The translations under genes and the position numbers were made by a program. From Akebia trifoliata (taxonomy: Eukaryota > Streptophyta > Magnoliopsida > Ranunculales > Lardizabalaceae), in NCBI GenBank assembly GCA_017979445.1, contig CM030714.1, positions 19,909,405 to 19,973,404 of the forward strand: 64,000 nucleotides of DNA. Direction: 5' to 3'. Positions 21,625-33,765 of this stretch are shown piece by piece. Every line of letters begins with the position of its first letter. Within the stretch, counting starts at the first letter, position 1. The notes beneath the pieces were generated by a model that made no database searches, was not told where the DNA came from, and saw nothing but the letters and a program-made list of their open reading frames with translations.

Positions 21625-23672
21625 TATAGATACGTGATTCTCAAATTTCCAAGATCACTTCTACTAAGGGTTGGAGTCGCCACCATTCATATCTGTAAAA
21701 GGGTATAAATGGTCACCCGATGTATATTTTTGGAAAAATTGACATTTTTGACATTTAGTGACTCGATGGGATAAGGTACTAATCAACTTGAGATCCGGGT
21801 AAGCGGTTCGATTGGAGAAAAGAAAAGGTGTTAAGCACCTTTTCTCCCTACCAAGTGGTGGTAACCTCAACTCAATTCGATCATTTTTTTATAAAAAGAT
21901 AAAATAAAATAAAGTGTCAAGTATCGATAACTTGTGCCCTAAGGATTTACTGTCGGCTTTAGCTTATAAGGATCATCTCATCGATGGAGATGATGTGAAT
22001 AAGCATTAGCCTTAATAATAACACATTTTTATAAAAAGTGTTGGCTTCGATAACGGGTCCATTCTCATAAGTCGAGAAGAACCCGAATGTCGAGTGCCTC
22101 AAAACAATTTAAAGGATTAAATTGATTTTGTTTTGAAAATAGTTACAACCCCTATACTTTCTACCAAATCGAGGTCCGATCTATCGAAGATTGGGAAGGG
22201 GAGCATTACATCTTAGAAGCTTTCTAATAAAAAAAATTAAAGAGAGAACGGGGATAGTAGAAGAGGGATATGGAGATGGTAGAGAAAAGGGGGTATGAAT
22301 TCCTTTGACTCTACCTTTAGGCCTTAGCTTTTTTCCTTCTTTTTTTCTTCTTCTTCTTAAGTCCTTCTTGAGTCCTTAGTGAAGTATGAGAATATGAAAT
22401 AGAGTAAAAGAGAGTTGAGAGTATAGAAATGAGTTGAGAATAGATTTTTTAGTTAGACTTGGGTACCCATTTTGAAAGGTGAGGGGTATTTATATGTGGT
22501 TAAAGGTTATTTTAGAAATATAATGAGGTAAATAAATGAAAGAGTAGATAATGGCATGGGTTTTGAAGGTGGGGGTATGAAATTTTGAGTTGGGATGAGG
22601 GTAATTGTGTAATGAGGGTAAATGGATAGTGTTTTAATCCAAATGATTTGGATCCTACCCAATCCATTTGGGTGGAGAGTTTGGTGAGATTAGATGAGTG
22701 ATGTGAGATGGAGAGAATAGGAGATATAAGGGAGTGGTTTGTTGATTGAGTGTTAGGTAGGTTGAGGGGGATGGTGTTTAAGTCAGGAGAATGGGTTGTG
22801 TAAGGAGTTAGGTGTTTGAGTTTTTGGGAGGGTTAAAGAGATGATGACATGTATTAAAAGGAGATGGGGAAGTGAGGTGATTAGATGAGTTGATTGGTGA
22901 GAATGGGTGTTTGATTGGAGATGAGGGATGTGGGTTTAGTTTGTAAAAATGGGTTTGTAAGTGATGATGATGGTAGGTTAGAGAGGGGTATAGGTTGAGA
23001 TGGGGGTAGATGATTTGTTTAGAGAAGAGATGATATGATAGGTTAGGGATGGATATAGGTTGAAATGATTTTAAAGAGAGGTGATGTGGGTAGATGGATT
23101 GTTAGATAAAGTTGATGGGGGTAAGTAGTTGGATGAAGGAGGTGAGTTGGGGGTGATGACATGTGTCCCTTTTGATGATCAAAGGGTGATTGGTTGATGT
23201 GGGTAGTGGTTTGTAGATTAGGGTTATGTGTTGGATGTGAATTTGATATGGATTTGGGCTTTGGAGTGTTAGGCTTGAGTTTTAGGAAAGATTTTGGAAT
23301 TGGTTATGGTTATTTTGGAATGAGTTTTTTATAGTGAGAATGTTTTAGGGTTTAGGTGATGTGAGATTAAATTTAGGTTAGGGAGTTAGGTGAGAAATGC
23401 ATTTTTGTGAATGGAAGGTTTGTGGGCTTTAAATGGACTTGGGGAATTTTTTATTTTGAAGGTGGAGCGGTGAAAGGTAGGGAAAGTAGGGTACGCCAAG
23501 TCTTTTTGGTGGGCCCACTAGACCCTTAGGGGGTCTTAGGGACCCTCGATTTGATAAAAATGACATGTTTTAGTGATTCGGGTTATTGAGGCCCGTTAAC
23601 TGATCTTATTTGGAAAATTGATATTTTTGGGCCCTTTCAAGTATGAAGCTCATTGAAATTGGGGTGTCTACA
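21625..23672 (-). mobile_element. Family-2 5' LTR (F), minus strand
   Basis: On the minus strand it starts TGTAGACACCCCAATTTCAA and ends near CACGTATCTATA, matching the LTRs at 45641-47618 and 54062-56676 at both ends. The U3 part (plus strand 22500-23480) is C-poor and G/T-rich; seen in element sense it is G-poor. A pairing stem of the LTR stem-loop type is present near 21813-21848, with a longer loop. No second LTR of this element is seen to the left. Confidence 0.85.
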
Positions 23673-24765
23673 TAGTTTATTGGAGATAAGCCCCATAACA
23701 TAAGCAAATGGGACACTTGAGTTTCCTTCAAACTTTGTATCTATTATAGGGTTACCAAGCACATATCCTTGGAACAAATTTTGGATACAATAATTTAGAC
23801 ACTGATTATAAGGCTCAAAACCTTGCTTTTCATTTTTCTATCTTTTTTTCCATGGGTGATCCTAATCTAACCATCTTGTTATGTTTATAATATAAGTCAA
23901 GATTTGTTATGGTGTGTATGCAACATCTACCACATATTGATAAACTTAAAAAATTAATTTCATGTACACTTTGAAGTATAATATGTTGACCTCCTCTATC
24001 ATGATATGTGTTTCGAAGAATCACATACATACCTTAAGGTTCATGGTTGGTTTGTCCCCGACCTTGATTCCTGTAACATCATGAAATTAAACTTCAATAG
24101 AGGAGAAAAACTTAATGATATACTTGAAAGGCACTAATTATTCTTTAAGAAGATGGTTTTTTTGTTTATTAATTACGAAGGCAGATTTGTTTGTTTCTAT
24201 ATGGTTCATGCCTAAGCTAGCTAGTGATTGAGTTATCTGGATATAAAGGGCAATCAAATAAGAAATTACCAACCTAGAAAAGAGCCTCAAATTTGATCAA
24301 ACATTTGATAAAAGAAATTGGATTGAGGGATTAATTACCATCTGATATATGTTGAACGATGACTGGAATAGTCTTGCCAGAATAGGAATTACCACCAATA
24401 TAAAGAGGATTTGAGAGAAAAATAGCAAATTAAAATCAATCAACCATAGCTACTTATGAAAGACAAAAAATCAACAATAGCTAGATAGAACCCCCAGCCA
24501 GTCGGCCACCTTACATTGCAAGCAATCTGCCATTGATACCTGGAAGAAAAATCCATACATCCTAATAGGGTTAATATGGAAAATCATCATTGTAGGAAAT
24601 CCATGAATCTCTGAAGCTGAAAAATGTTGAAATTATGACGAAAATATCAGATAAAAAACCAAAATCTTCAATCCAAATTCGAGGACATCAGATAAAAAAT
24701 CCTAATACAATCTATATAAAGAAAAAAGAGGGATTAGAGAGAAACCTAGCTCGAAGTCGCGATTA
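23673..24765. other. No gene recognised
   Basis: AT-rich sequence. A 66-codon minus-strand frame at 23830-24030 has no motif or homology I recognise. Confidence 0.5.
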
Positions 24766-25115
24766 TCTTGGCTTCTCGCATGAGGTGATGCAACAGGTAA
24801 CCGTGCCCTTGTGACCAATGTGATCGAGAGATGAAAGATCACTTCGAGATATTAGATACTGAAAGGGGGGAGATGAGATTTCTCAAGGAAAACAGATTGA
24901 GAGAGATCGATTGATCAGATAGAGGGGGATATAAGATCGATCGAGGGAGATAGAGAGAGATCGAGGGGTTGATCGAAAGAGACTATGAGAGAGGAATGAA
25001 GAGGTCGATCGAGAAACTATAGAGAGAAGTCAATTGAGAGAGACGAGATCGAGAGGTCGAGAGAGTGAGATCAGGTTGATCGAAAGAGACGAGATCGAGA
25101 GGCCGATCGAGGGAG

Positions 25116-25156
<41 letters not shown>

Positions 25157-25190
25157 CTGAGAGAGTTCAGTTCGTTCCAAAAGAATGAGA
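24766..25190 (+). repeat. GA/GATCGA-rich low-complexity tract
   Basis: Repeated GATCGAGAG and GAGAGA motifs, ending in a pure GA run at about 25120-25150. It directly precedes the CACTA-like end. A 65-codon minus-strand frame (25-residue SLSL run) is a repeat by-product. Confidence 0.8.
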
Positions 25191-25319
25191 CGGGAATCTA
25201 GACGTTTAAAATAACGATTAAAATGGTTTTAAAATGTAAACCTATTTAATGCCATTTTTAAATAGAAATGGTTTAATGTCATTTTAAATGTCTGTTCCTA
25301 TTTTGCAATTTTTTGTAGT
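25190..25319 (-). mobile_element. Possible CACTA (En/Spm-type) transposon terminus
   Basis: Ends TTTTTTGTAGTG at 25319, the reverse complement of the CACTACAAAAAA terminus of plant CACTA transposons. Just inside it lie short subterminal repeats of the AAATGGTTTTAAAATG type, as expected for that superfamily. I could not find the opposite CACTA end, so the extent is unknown; the call rests on one terminus. Confidence 0.45.
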
Positions 25320-25329
25320 GGTATTATTG

Positions 25330-25930
25330 TATTTAATCAACTTGGTAGTTTATATATCTATGTTATGATTTTAACCAATTCGACAATTATTGATACATGT
25401 TATGATTTTAACCAATTTAGTAATTATTGATACATGCTATGATTTTTCATCAATTCGACAATTATTGAAACATGTTATGACTTTTAACCGTTTTGGCAAT
25501 ATTTATGCATGTAATAGTATTTACCCATTTTGGTAATTATTCATGCAAGTGATTTTCATCCAATTTGATAATTATTTGTACTCACAAGGGTATTTGTCTA
25601 ATTTGGTAATTATTGATGTTGCAGTATTTTTTTACACTAATTTGAAAATTATTCATTGCATGTGTAGAATATTTACCTATTTGAAAATTATGTGTGCATA
25701 TGATATGATTACTGATTTGAAAATTTTATGCATTGATATGATTACTAATTTGATAATTTACTAATGCATGTGCTATTTTCACCGATTTGAAAATTTATTG
25801 ATGTATGTGATATTTTTATCAATTTAAAAATTAATCTACACATGATGATACATTTATCAATTTAGACATAAATTTTCGTGTGATATTATTCTTACAAATT
25901 TGAAATTTTATTTGTGTACAGACCTTCATC
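25330..25930 (+). repeat. Degenerate ~45-55-bp tandem repeat
   Basis: The pattern AATTATTGATACATGTTATG followed by ATTTTAACCAATTTGG recurs about twelve times with growing divergence rightwards. No gene; a 73-codon frame in it is spurious. Confidence 0.75.
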
Positions 25931-26159
25931 ACATCAATTATGCATAAGACTTGTTAATTGGATTCTACATTTTTCATAAGTCTTGCCATGTGAATATTAG
26001 GGCATCAAATATGATTTAGGCTTTTTCGAATTGTTCTTTCTCTCCTTGTATGCATAATTTGAGAAAATGTATAGTATTTGAGAAAATCATAGCCATAAGA
26101 TTTATTTGGACAATCCAACATAAATTAATGATGATGATTGGACCTTAGCTTGACTATAG

Positions 26160-26425
26160 TCTTCCTCATTTTACCTATGGATTTTCTTGGATCGTAGTAG
26201 AGAACGATCACTTCAATCGAACGGGTCTGATGCCTAACATCTTCCGACATCCGTAATCTGATCCTTTACCCTAATCTCTTACTCGTGAACTACCTGATTC
26301 ATTTTCGAAGTTATCTATAGTTACTATACCTAAACCAGGTAGTGACTCCTCATTTCCTAAAAATCCCCCAATTATCCATTGGATACTTTTTATTATTTAT
26401 TAAAAAATGTCGAGACGCTTTCAAA
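26160..26425 (+). mobile_element. Diverged LTR 3' portion
   Basis: Contains the motif chain of the other LTR ends: a GAACGATC tract, TGCCTAACATCTTCC, CCGTAATCTGATCC, an AGGTAGTGACTCC tract and GACGCTTTCA at the end. In LTR C the same chain reads TGCCTAACACTTTCC, CCGTAATTTGATCC, TAGGTGGCGACTCC, GCGCTTTCA. So this is the end of a third, older LTR; its 5' start was not found. Its stem-loop arms no longer pair well. Confidence 0.65.
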
Positions 26426-27039
26426 GCAAAAGTAAATTACCACACCCCCTAGGCTCGTAGCTCAAGGTTGATCTCCTTCTTGTTCCTACAAAAAGTCTCA
26501 AATCTAAGAAGATTTCTAGATTAAATCGACGATTAAGTTAGTAGAAAAAGTAGAAGAGTTGAATTACAACACTAGAAAAAAGTCATTCACCTCTGTATTG
26601 ATACTTATTATAATTTTTTAAAATCCTTTTTGCATAGGTAACTTTTTTCTTGACAATCCTGCATCTATTCTCATCTTATACTTGAATTAGGATCTTTGTA
26701 TTTTTATCTTGTTAATTCCTTGTAGAATCACAATTCTTGCTTATGTTAATCTCCTTCAAAATTGGTTTAATAATCTCATTCTAATAAGAATCCTATAGTT
26801 CCTAGGAAATCTTCCACTAATTCTGTGATTTTTCCTCCATAGAACTAGCTCTTCAACCATGCTAAGCCAAGTACATCGAGTATTAACATGTATCACTTAG
26901 GCTAAGTCCCTTTAAGGAGTCAACTAAATTAAGGAATATGTGTCTTTGTTGAACCTCTCTCTTGTCGAATGATTCCTCCTACATCGAAGACAAGTCTCGT
27001 GTCACTTCTGATTTATCCTTACCTTGCATTCACTATGTG
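26426..27039. other. No gene recognised
   Basis: AT-rich spacer downstream of the LTR-like end. A CACTAGAAAAAAG stretch near 26568 resembles a CACTA start, but differs at the sixth base. Confidence 0.4.
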
Positions 27040-27310
27040 AAAATTGAAAATTTTAATAAGAAAATTCGATGGGCCAAAGACCACAAATTTTAAAATGTTA
27101 ATTTTGACGTTCTATGGCCATTGAAATTTTTTATGATCTCCAATTCGACGGCTTAGAACTATCAAATTTTTCTCATCCTTTATTAATTTGTGATTTCGGC
27201 TTGTCAAATTTTTTTTTTTTTGATGTCCTAATCCATCAAATTTTATGAAATTCGATGACCTTAAACCATCAAATATAGGTTTTTTCCACGTTGTGACTAG
27301 TGATCCCTCC
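27040..27310 (+). repeat. Dispersed repeat, copy 1 (pair with 32685-32905)
   Basis: Shares with 32685-32905 an ordered set of blocks: TTAATTTGTGAT/TTAATTTGATAAT, TAATCCATCAAATTTTATGAAATTC and CATCAAATATA followed by a T-run and CACGTT. Same orientation, clearly diverged. Several short sub-blocks (CGTCAAATT/AATTTGACG-like) are partly self-complementary. Class unknown; a non-autonomous DNA element is possible. Confidence 0.65.
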
Positions 27311-28985
27311 CCCCAAGTTGACTGATGCTCCCCCGCCCTAAGTTGACTGATCCGAGTCAAGTTCTTAAACTATGGGTTTGAATTTGAAAATTTAAGCTGA
27401 TTGCATTGGAAGCTTCCACAAAGTCATGTCTCTTTGAAGAATGTTGGAGGCTGCAGGCATCCACGTGTCCAGATCATGATGTTTGACTTTGAAAAAGAAT
27501 AGTTAGGGAAGATGATGACCTGACAAGAAAAGGCGGTCCAAATAGATACTCACACGTGGCTGACGAAGAAGCCACCATTATAATTGACCTGAATCTTAGA
27601 CCTACGAGAAATACTTTAGTAGATCCGTTAGATTATTATCACGAAACTTCACACATTAGACTTTTGATGTACCCTTCTTATCATCGTACAATCTCTATTA
27701 GACCATCCGATCTCGTTGGATTATAATATTTTTCTTACAAGTAATAATAAATAAATAAAAACAGATACGGACAATAAAGTTATGAACTAGATCAGAATTA
27801 TTCTCAAATATATACATAAGAAATGATTCAATTTTTTTTATTGTTTGAATTAGGAATGTGGTTAGACTGAATGGTTAGTGATGTCTAATAAATTTGACTT
27901 TTGGAACACCAAGAGGTTGTAGCCACTGATTTATTACATATCGGTAAGTTTTTTTATATTTTGTGGAGCGTATGGGTCAGACAACCTTTTAAAATATTTA
28001 TCTAAATGTGCATATAACTATTTTGATATTTATCAATTTTTACTTAGAAAGGTATCTGCTTTTTGGACCACTCTTTCATTATTTTACTTTTGTGCTTTAT
28101 TTTTCCCCAGGAATTAGTTTAAAGAGCTGTATTGGCACCACAACTTTAACTTATTACACCTCAATATCTTAAATTATTTATCACACCTAAATTAAAGATT
28201 AAAAACAATCTTACCACATTTCAAAGGTTTGGCTCAAATTATAATCTCAAATTAGAAATCGTTCAAATATTTTCAGTTGTTTACAATTATACTTAGGTTC
28301 ATATAAAAGCTTAAATCCAAAAAAATAGAAATCTAGCAAAAAATAAAAATAAAACTTCTATTGGCACCCAAACTTTTATTTATTTTCAATGATTCACCTA
28401 TTTTCTTTATTTTTTATTTGGATGTAATAAGTAAAATTTAGTTTATTTCTATGAAATATAAAATAGGGGTATAAAAATAAATTCAGTGAAAATGGCCCTT
28501 TAGTACGTTTTGATAAAAAAAAATGAAATAGCAAATTGGGTTTATGCCTTTTATGATAAATATTTTAGAAATGTGTATGGGCCAGTAATTCAGAGTTGTA
28601 GCCTTGTAGGTGCCCATTTTTGTACTTCTATGTGCTGTTTGGAACTACAGTTATATAAATAATAGGGTTACTTTCCATAAACATTCATAAAGGTATGTTT
28701 TGTAATATTATTGATGATCTTCATGTATTTTGTTCCACAAACAGGATATCTACATAAATAAACTATCAACAGCAATAATCCGATGTTTTCATGCAACAAT
28801 GTCAAGAAATTCCAATTCTAGCTGACTGTTGGGATGAATCCATATATTATTTTATGGTGTATTTGGCTAGTGAGGAACCAAGTATTTTTTTTAAAATTCT
28901 AATTAAATATATTACTGATATAGTTAAGAGGTCTTAAAATGGTCGAAGCAGCTGAATGTTGTATGTATACCTCTCAAATCAAGTT
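27311..28985. other. AT-rich spacer, nothing recognised
   Basis: No reading frame with recognisable protein similarity and no clear repeat structure seen by eye. Confidence 0.45.
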
Positions 28986-28990
28986 CTCCA

Positions 28991-29172
28991 TTGAAGAGGA
29001 TCTTCGGGTGCAAGCATTGGGTATTGGCATCAAACATGTCTACACCTCAAAGGACGTTGATTACAGCGACGTGGTGCAAACATCCAGCTGGATGGATACA
29101 ATTAAACGTTGATGGTGCAAGCAAACGAAATCCAGGAAGAATGAGAGGAGGATCTATTCTAAGAGGGAGTGA
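28991..29172 (+). pseudogene. LINE-type RNase H-like fragment
   Basis: Translates to CKHPAGWIQLNVDGASKRNP followed by G-rich GGSILR. Plant non-LTR retrotransposons and related reverse-transcriptase relics have the block W-C-K-P-P-x-G-W-x-K-L-N-V-D-G-A-S-K-G-N-P-G with the catalytic D in NVDGA. Only about 55 residues of the fold remain, with no RT upstream, and the reading frame decays after the GGSILRGSD block. It is a scrap, not a gene. Confidence 0.75.
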
Positions 29173-29703
29173 TGTGGCGATTTTAAAAGGGTTGATAAGT
29201 TTGAATATTTTGCTCACAAAATCAAAATTGTAAATTAAGGGACTGATATCTTTGTATTTTTTTTTTCTGATTTTTTAATGGATTCTTTTGCTTACTTAGC
29301 AAAAAAAAATTAATCTTGAAGTTATACATCATGATTCAATTAATATTGCTCCTAAGTGGTTAAAAAAAGCATGCTACAGATTATTAAAATACTTAAGAGA
29401 TACGTGATATTACATGAAAAAATGAGGTTATATTCGACCGATCTTGACGTTGAATTTACCCTTTTTTTCACATAAGGTGATATCCTCTATTTGAAAACAT
29501 AATTTTCTTTTTTCAATACAAAATACCTGCTAAATGCATTTATTAAAATTTTCTTTTGTACCTTCAATGAATAGGTAGCATGTGCAAATGCACATATTTC
29601 AGAAAATGATTTTTTATACAAAGTTAATTTTTTTAATCATTTTCATTCAAAATTATTCATTGATATTTTTTTTATTTGTGATTTTGAATGAAATCCAAAA
29701 GCT
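29173..29703. other. AT-rich spacer
   Basis: Nothing recognised; follows the RNase H scrap. Confidence 0.4.
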
Positions 29704-29907
29704 GTGGTGTTGGATTAGATGGTCAATTTGTTAATCCATTTGAGCTCAACTATTCTTAGTAAGTTTTGAAATCCTATTGATTTAGTAAGCGAAGTGTTAC
29801 TCTCTAATATATAAAAGAGAAACACGTTCCCTATTTACTTAGATTTCAAATCTTAATAAGTGGTTGTTGAACTTAAATGGGTTAAGAATTTACAATCCAA
29901 CACCATG
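29704..29907. mobile_element. MITE-like inverted repeat (~205 bp)
   Basis: Left end tggtgttggatt and right end aatccaacacca are perfect inverted copies; inside them the arms keep pairing with gaps (TTAATCCATTTGAG against CTTAAATGGGTTAAG; TTTTGAAAT against ATTTCAAAT). No convincing target duplication, so the superfamily is not assigned. Confidence 0.6.
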
Positions 29908-29940
29908 ACACTCTAAATTTCATGGAAAAAACTCAGATTC

Positions 29941-29966
29941 AATAATAATAATAATAATAATAATAA
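29941..29966 (+). repeat. (AAT)n microsatellite
   Basis: Eight to nine uninterrupted AAT units, followed by a looser AT-rich stretch. Confidence 0.9.
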
Positions 29967-29984
29967 AATATTAATAATAATTAA

Positions 29985-30424
29985 ATCCTCTTCCCACGTC
30001 TCAGCACATGTCACATAAGCCACCATTCAAAGTAGTGGGATATCTCTTTTTTGAACTTGATTCAAGAAAATGATGTTTGGAGGCTTAATTCAAGGTTTTT
30101 GAAAATGAATTGTTATTGAACTAGCAAAGATCCCTCAAATTTAAAAGTTAAATTTAACAGTGGAAGATAACATTCTTAAGTAATTTTTTTTTCTTTTTAA
30201 AGTTCATAGATTTTTATCCTCAGTAACCCTGTGACATTGGATCATATTTTTGAATGAATTTCAAATATTACTAAGACTGATTAGACTTATTCCGTATAAT
30301 ATACGATACATCATTCAGTCCAGATTGTATGGAATCATGGTGGAGGGTTGAAATCCTCTTACCACACCTAAGCACATGTCACATAAGCCACTATCCAAGG
30401 TATTAATGCATCTTATATCTCCTT
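29985..30424 (+). repeat. Direct repeat pair, ~65 bp, 365 bp apart
   Basis: AAATCCTCTTCCCACG...AGCACATGTCACATAAGCCA at 29985-30052 is repeated with changes at 30350-30424. The G-box-like CACATGTCACATAAGCCAC block is the best-conserved part. Confidence 0.75.
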
Positions 30425-31335
30425 TTAAAAATATTGAATTATGGTTTAAGTTACATGTATTGAGGCATGGGAAGGTGCATAGGATTTGGACTTTACATCA
30501 TTAATAAAATCTATAAAATCAATATAAATTTATCAGGTAATTCTATTCTTATTACGAGATTCCCATGAATATTTTACAACTCCAAAAGAATCTTACTTTA
30601 TCAAATTGTTATTCAACAAAATTTGAACTAGATTCACATCATTTTTAAAATATTAAATACCTATAATACATCTAATTTTTTAAATCAATTAATATTTATT
30701 ATATCATCTCACCTCTTAAATGTCAATTCTCCCTACTAAAATCATGGATAAAACTTCAAAATATTATATATATTTTTTAAATCCAAGTTTTACCATGAAA
30801 TTTAGAGGGTTATATTACAGAGTTATATTAAATTAAATTTAATAATTTCCTAAGGTTTTAATAATTTTATTTTCACGTAATCTTAATTTAATAAAAATGA
30901 GATTTTCATTAACATAACTCTGACCAAACTTATATCAAATGAAAATTTTCATTATTATTTATGACGTTTTTACTAACACGACTCTCATTAATTGAATGTA
31001 TTACTTATCTTGAGATATATATCACTATAAATCAATATACTTTAATACCATAAAGAGTTTCTCGTGAGAGTTTCTTTTATTAAAATCCTAATTTTTTCTT
31101 ATTAAAAATTTTCAATCATAAAATGAGTTGTACATATTGAAACTTTGAAAAGTATTTTATACTTTTACTAAAATTTTAATTCTCTTTCATACAAAAAAAA
31201 AAAAAAAATTAATTTTTTTTCAAATATTTAGTATGTATTCATGTGCAAGGCACGTACATTTTACTGACGTATTATAAAAGTAAATTTGAACCAATAGTAC
31301 TAGTTCAGTAGTACCAGATTAATTAATAATATTCA
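30425..31335. other. AT-rich spacer, nothing recognised
   Basis: Very AT-rich, with a poly-A run at 31190-31208. No gene. Confidence 0.45.
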
Positions 31336-31537
31336 TAACCCACCCATGGGTTGCCTAAGTGGTAAGGGCGAGCACGTGAAGTGTGGGTTAGGCGCACATC
31401 ACGGGTTCGATCCCCTTCTTGGATTTTTTCTCATGATTTAACTGAGGGACCATGGCGGTGGGTTGCTGTGATAGTCCTCCCCGAGATTAGTTGTGGTGGG
31501 CGCAAGCTAGCCCGGACACTCGGTTAGCAAAAAAAAA
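31336..31537 (+). mobile_element. tRNA-derived SINE
   Basis: About 200 bp with a polymerase III A box (TTGCCTAAGTGGTAAGGGCG, 31351-31370) and B box (GGTTCGATCC, 31404-31413), spaced as in tRNA genes. A tRNA-unrelated body follows and it ends in an A-run at 31528-31537. This is the structure of a plant SINE. The boxes are close to consensus, so the copy is fairly well preserved. No clear target duplication was found by eye. Confidence 0.82.
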
Positions 31538-31880
31538 TATCTCTTTTATTTTAAATATTTAAATGAACGAAAATTTTGATTTCTCTTCTAACTTTTGCCC
31601 CTAGAGAAATTGCAACCAAAACTTTTCGTTAATGAATGTTAAAATAATATAAAGATGCCTTCATCATGCCGAATGATGAGATACATTGTATCATTCCTAC
31701 TGAATGCGTGATGTGATGTGATGTGATGTTTTTACTACAAGGGTTTGGGTGATTGTTTGGGACAAATTGAAATCCTCATGCCTTAAATTCAAAGAAATGT
31801 TAATTTTCAATTTTTTTTTCTTTTCTTTATGTAAAATTGGAAACTTATCCACTTTCTACTCTCTCTCCAAACAAAAATTA

Positions 31881-32227
31881 GGACTGCAACTTACTCAATC
31901 TTACTGATAGGCGAGCCTAGGCCGAGTTACGTGGAATATGAATTTAGCATGGCTAGAATAACTCTATCCAACCTTAATTCGGGTTGAGTTCGAATTGTGC
32001 TCAATCTGGACTCAAGATTATAAAATAATATATAAATATTTTTTAGATTAACAATACATTTTATATTTTTTATTTAACCCATCCAAAACTACTTAGTTCG
32101 AGCTAATCCAAGTTCAATTCGAGTTTAGAAACTCATACTCGGGTTGAGCTTTGGATAGTGAACTCAGGCTCAATGTTGGGGTGTAGTTGAGCTTGGTCTA
32201 CCCACCCACCACGCCTAAGTTGCAGCC
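31881..32227. mobile_element. MITE-like element with CTGCAACTTA ends
   Basis: Left end GGACTGCAACTTA and right end TAAGTTGCAGCC are inverted copies, about 347 bp apart. Between them are many forms of a GAGTTCGAGCTCG-like word on both strands (for example 31990, 32095, 32135), typical of a widespread plant DNA-element type with G-C-T-G-C-A-A-C termini. The target duplication is not clear. Confidence 0.55.
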
Positions 32228-32684
32228 ATACATTTAATTTTAAAAGAAAAAAAAAAAAAAACTGTAATTGTAGATTTACCATCATCCTATATTCAAGTTA
32301 TGCTTTGAAAAAACAATCAATAAATATTTAATGAAAAAAACATGATTTATGTGATTTGACCAAGTCTGGCCCAATAGATGAGAGATGAGCTAGTTTTATT
32401 TCATGTTGAGAATGAAAACAACCATATAACTTATATAATATAGGTTTCCTAATTCGAAACCATCTCTTGAAAGCAAAAATGTTAAGCATATCAACTTTGC
32501 ACCCTGTGTGACATTATCAACTAGGACTTTACTTTGAGACATTTAATTCTAGATACATGTGGATTCTTAGCTACATTTTTATTGCCTTTTGGTGAAGTTG
32601 ATTTTGACTCCTGTGATTTTTCTTTTGAGCTCAATTGTATTATTCAGGTTTATGTTATGGGTCATCCTTGATCGGTTGTATACC

Positions 32685-32905
32685 ATTACGTAAAAATTGA
32701 AAAGAGAATTACAATGGTCTAGGGCCGTCAAAATTCTTCATGTTCCTCAGATTCAATGACTTAGAGCCAACAAATTTTTCCCATCTTTCATTAATTTGAT
32801 AATTTCCATCCGTCGAAAAAATAATTTAACACCTTGATCCATTAAATTTTATGAAATTCAACTATCTTGGACCGTCAAATATAAATTTTTTTCATGTTCT
32901 GTAGA
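32685..32905 (+). repeat. Dispersed repeat, copy 2 (pair with 27040-27310)
   Basis: Diverged second copy; see 27040-27310 for the shared blocks. Here the ATTAAATTTTATGAAATTCAA and CGTCAAATATAAATTTTT blocks are clearest. Confidence 0.65.
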
Positions 32906-33034
32906 TGTGAAGATGATAGTTCCTTGAAATCATTTATTAGACTCAATAATATCTATAGTCAAATCCCATGAATTAGATTATTAACTATGATCATCATTTT
33001 GATGTTTGAAATTTTTTTTTCCTTCAATTATTCA

Positions 33035-33290
33035 CATAATTACTATGTTACCCTGCACGTTTTAGTGGTTTCTCTTCGCATTGATCCATCATGGAATCTT
33101 CGGGCTATGGTTGCTTTAACTATCATAATCATTTGATGTCTGAACATATATATACATATATATATATATATTGTTTTTTTTGCAATTATCCATATTCTTT
33201 CTGCGTTATCTTGCACCTTTACGTGGCTGCTTTACACATTGATCCATCATGGAATCTTTGGGCTATGGCCCATTTAATTATTGGCCTACC
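33035..33290 (+). repeat. Partial tandem duplication (~160-bp period)
   Basis: CATTGATCCATCATGGAATCT plus GGGCTATGG occurs at 33080 and again at 33238; the preceding GTTATCTTGCAC/GTTACCCTGCAC words match as well. An (AT)n run at about 33148-33172 lies between. A 77-codon open frame across it is not convincing as a gene. Confidence 0.7.
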
Positions 33291-33620
33291 ACTTGGACCA
33301 TCCGGATTTGCCCAAATGTTTTGAAAAAGCATGGGCCAACTTTGAAGTTTACATGCCTCCCTTGTAATTATTTGAGTTACCCTTGTATTTTGAAACTAAT
33401 TACATGCCTCCCTTAACTTATCTTTCTCTTGAAGAGAAATGGAAAATGATCAAAATACCCTGGCATTAAGCCCTAATAAAAACCCTTCATTTTTCTTTCC
33501 ACAACTACTCATCCTCAATTAGGTAAAAATCTTTTAATCTTAAAATTTTGACATTTGAACCCTACAAATGGAGTTGCCAATGAAAGCATTGTATAGCCTA
33601 ATAACTCAATCGAATAGCAG

Positions 33621-33765
33621 GTGTCAGTTAGCATAGTTGGTAAAGCCTATGGGTTATAATACCATAGACTTGGATTCAATTTCTGCCAACACCCAATTAC
33701 TAATTGGAATAAAAATAGACTAATTGAACTATAAAGGAAAAAAAAATTCTTTGCCGTGAGTTTTT
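33621..33765 (+). mobile_element. Probable degenerate SINE (tRNA-like head)
   Basis: GTTAGCATAGTTGGTAAAGC (A-box-like, about 33627-33646) and TTGGATTCAATTTCTGCC (B-box-like, about 33670-33687) with tRNA-like spacing, followed by CAACACCCAATTACTAATTGG and an A-rich tail. The B box deviates from GGTTCGAATCC at several bases, so the copy is likely old. A dead tRNA gene is less likely because the sequence does not fold into a full cloverleaf by eye. Confidence 0.5.

Noticed and set aside
27112..27360. 82-codon minus-strand frame
   Set aside because: Overlaps the dispersed repeat at 27040-27310; the second repeat copy does not keep the frame.
33621..33690. tRNA gene
   Set aside because: A- and B-box-like words are present but acceptor and anticodon stems do not pair by eye; a SINE head fits better.
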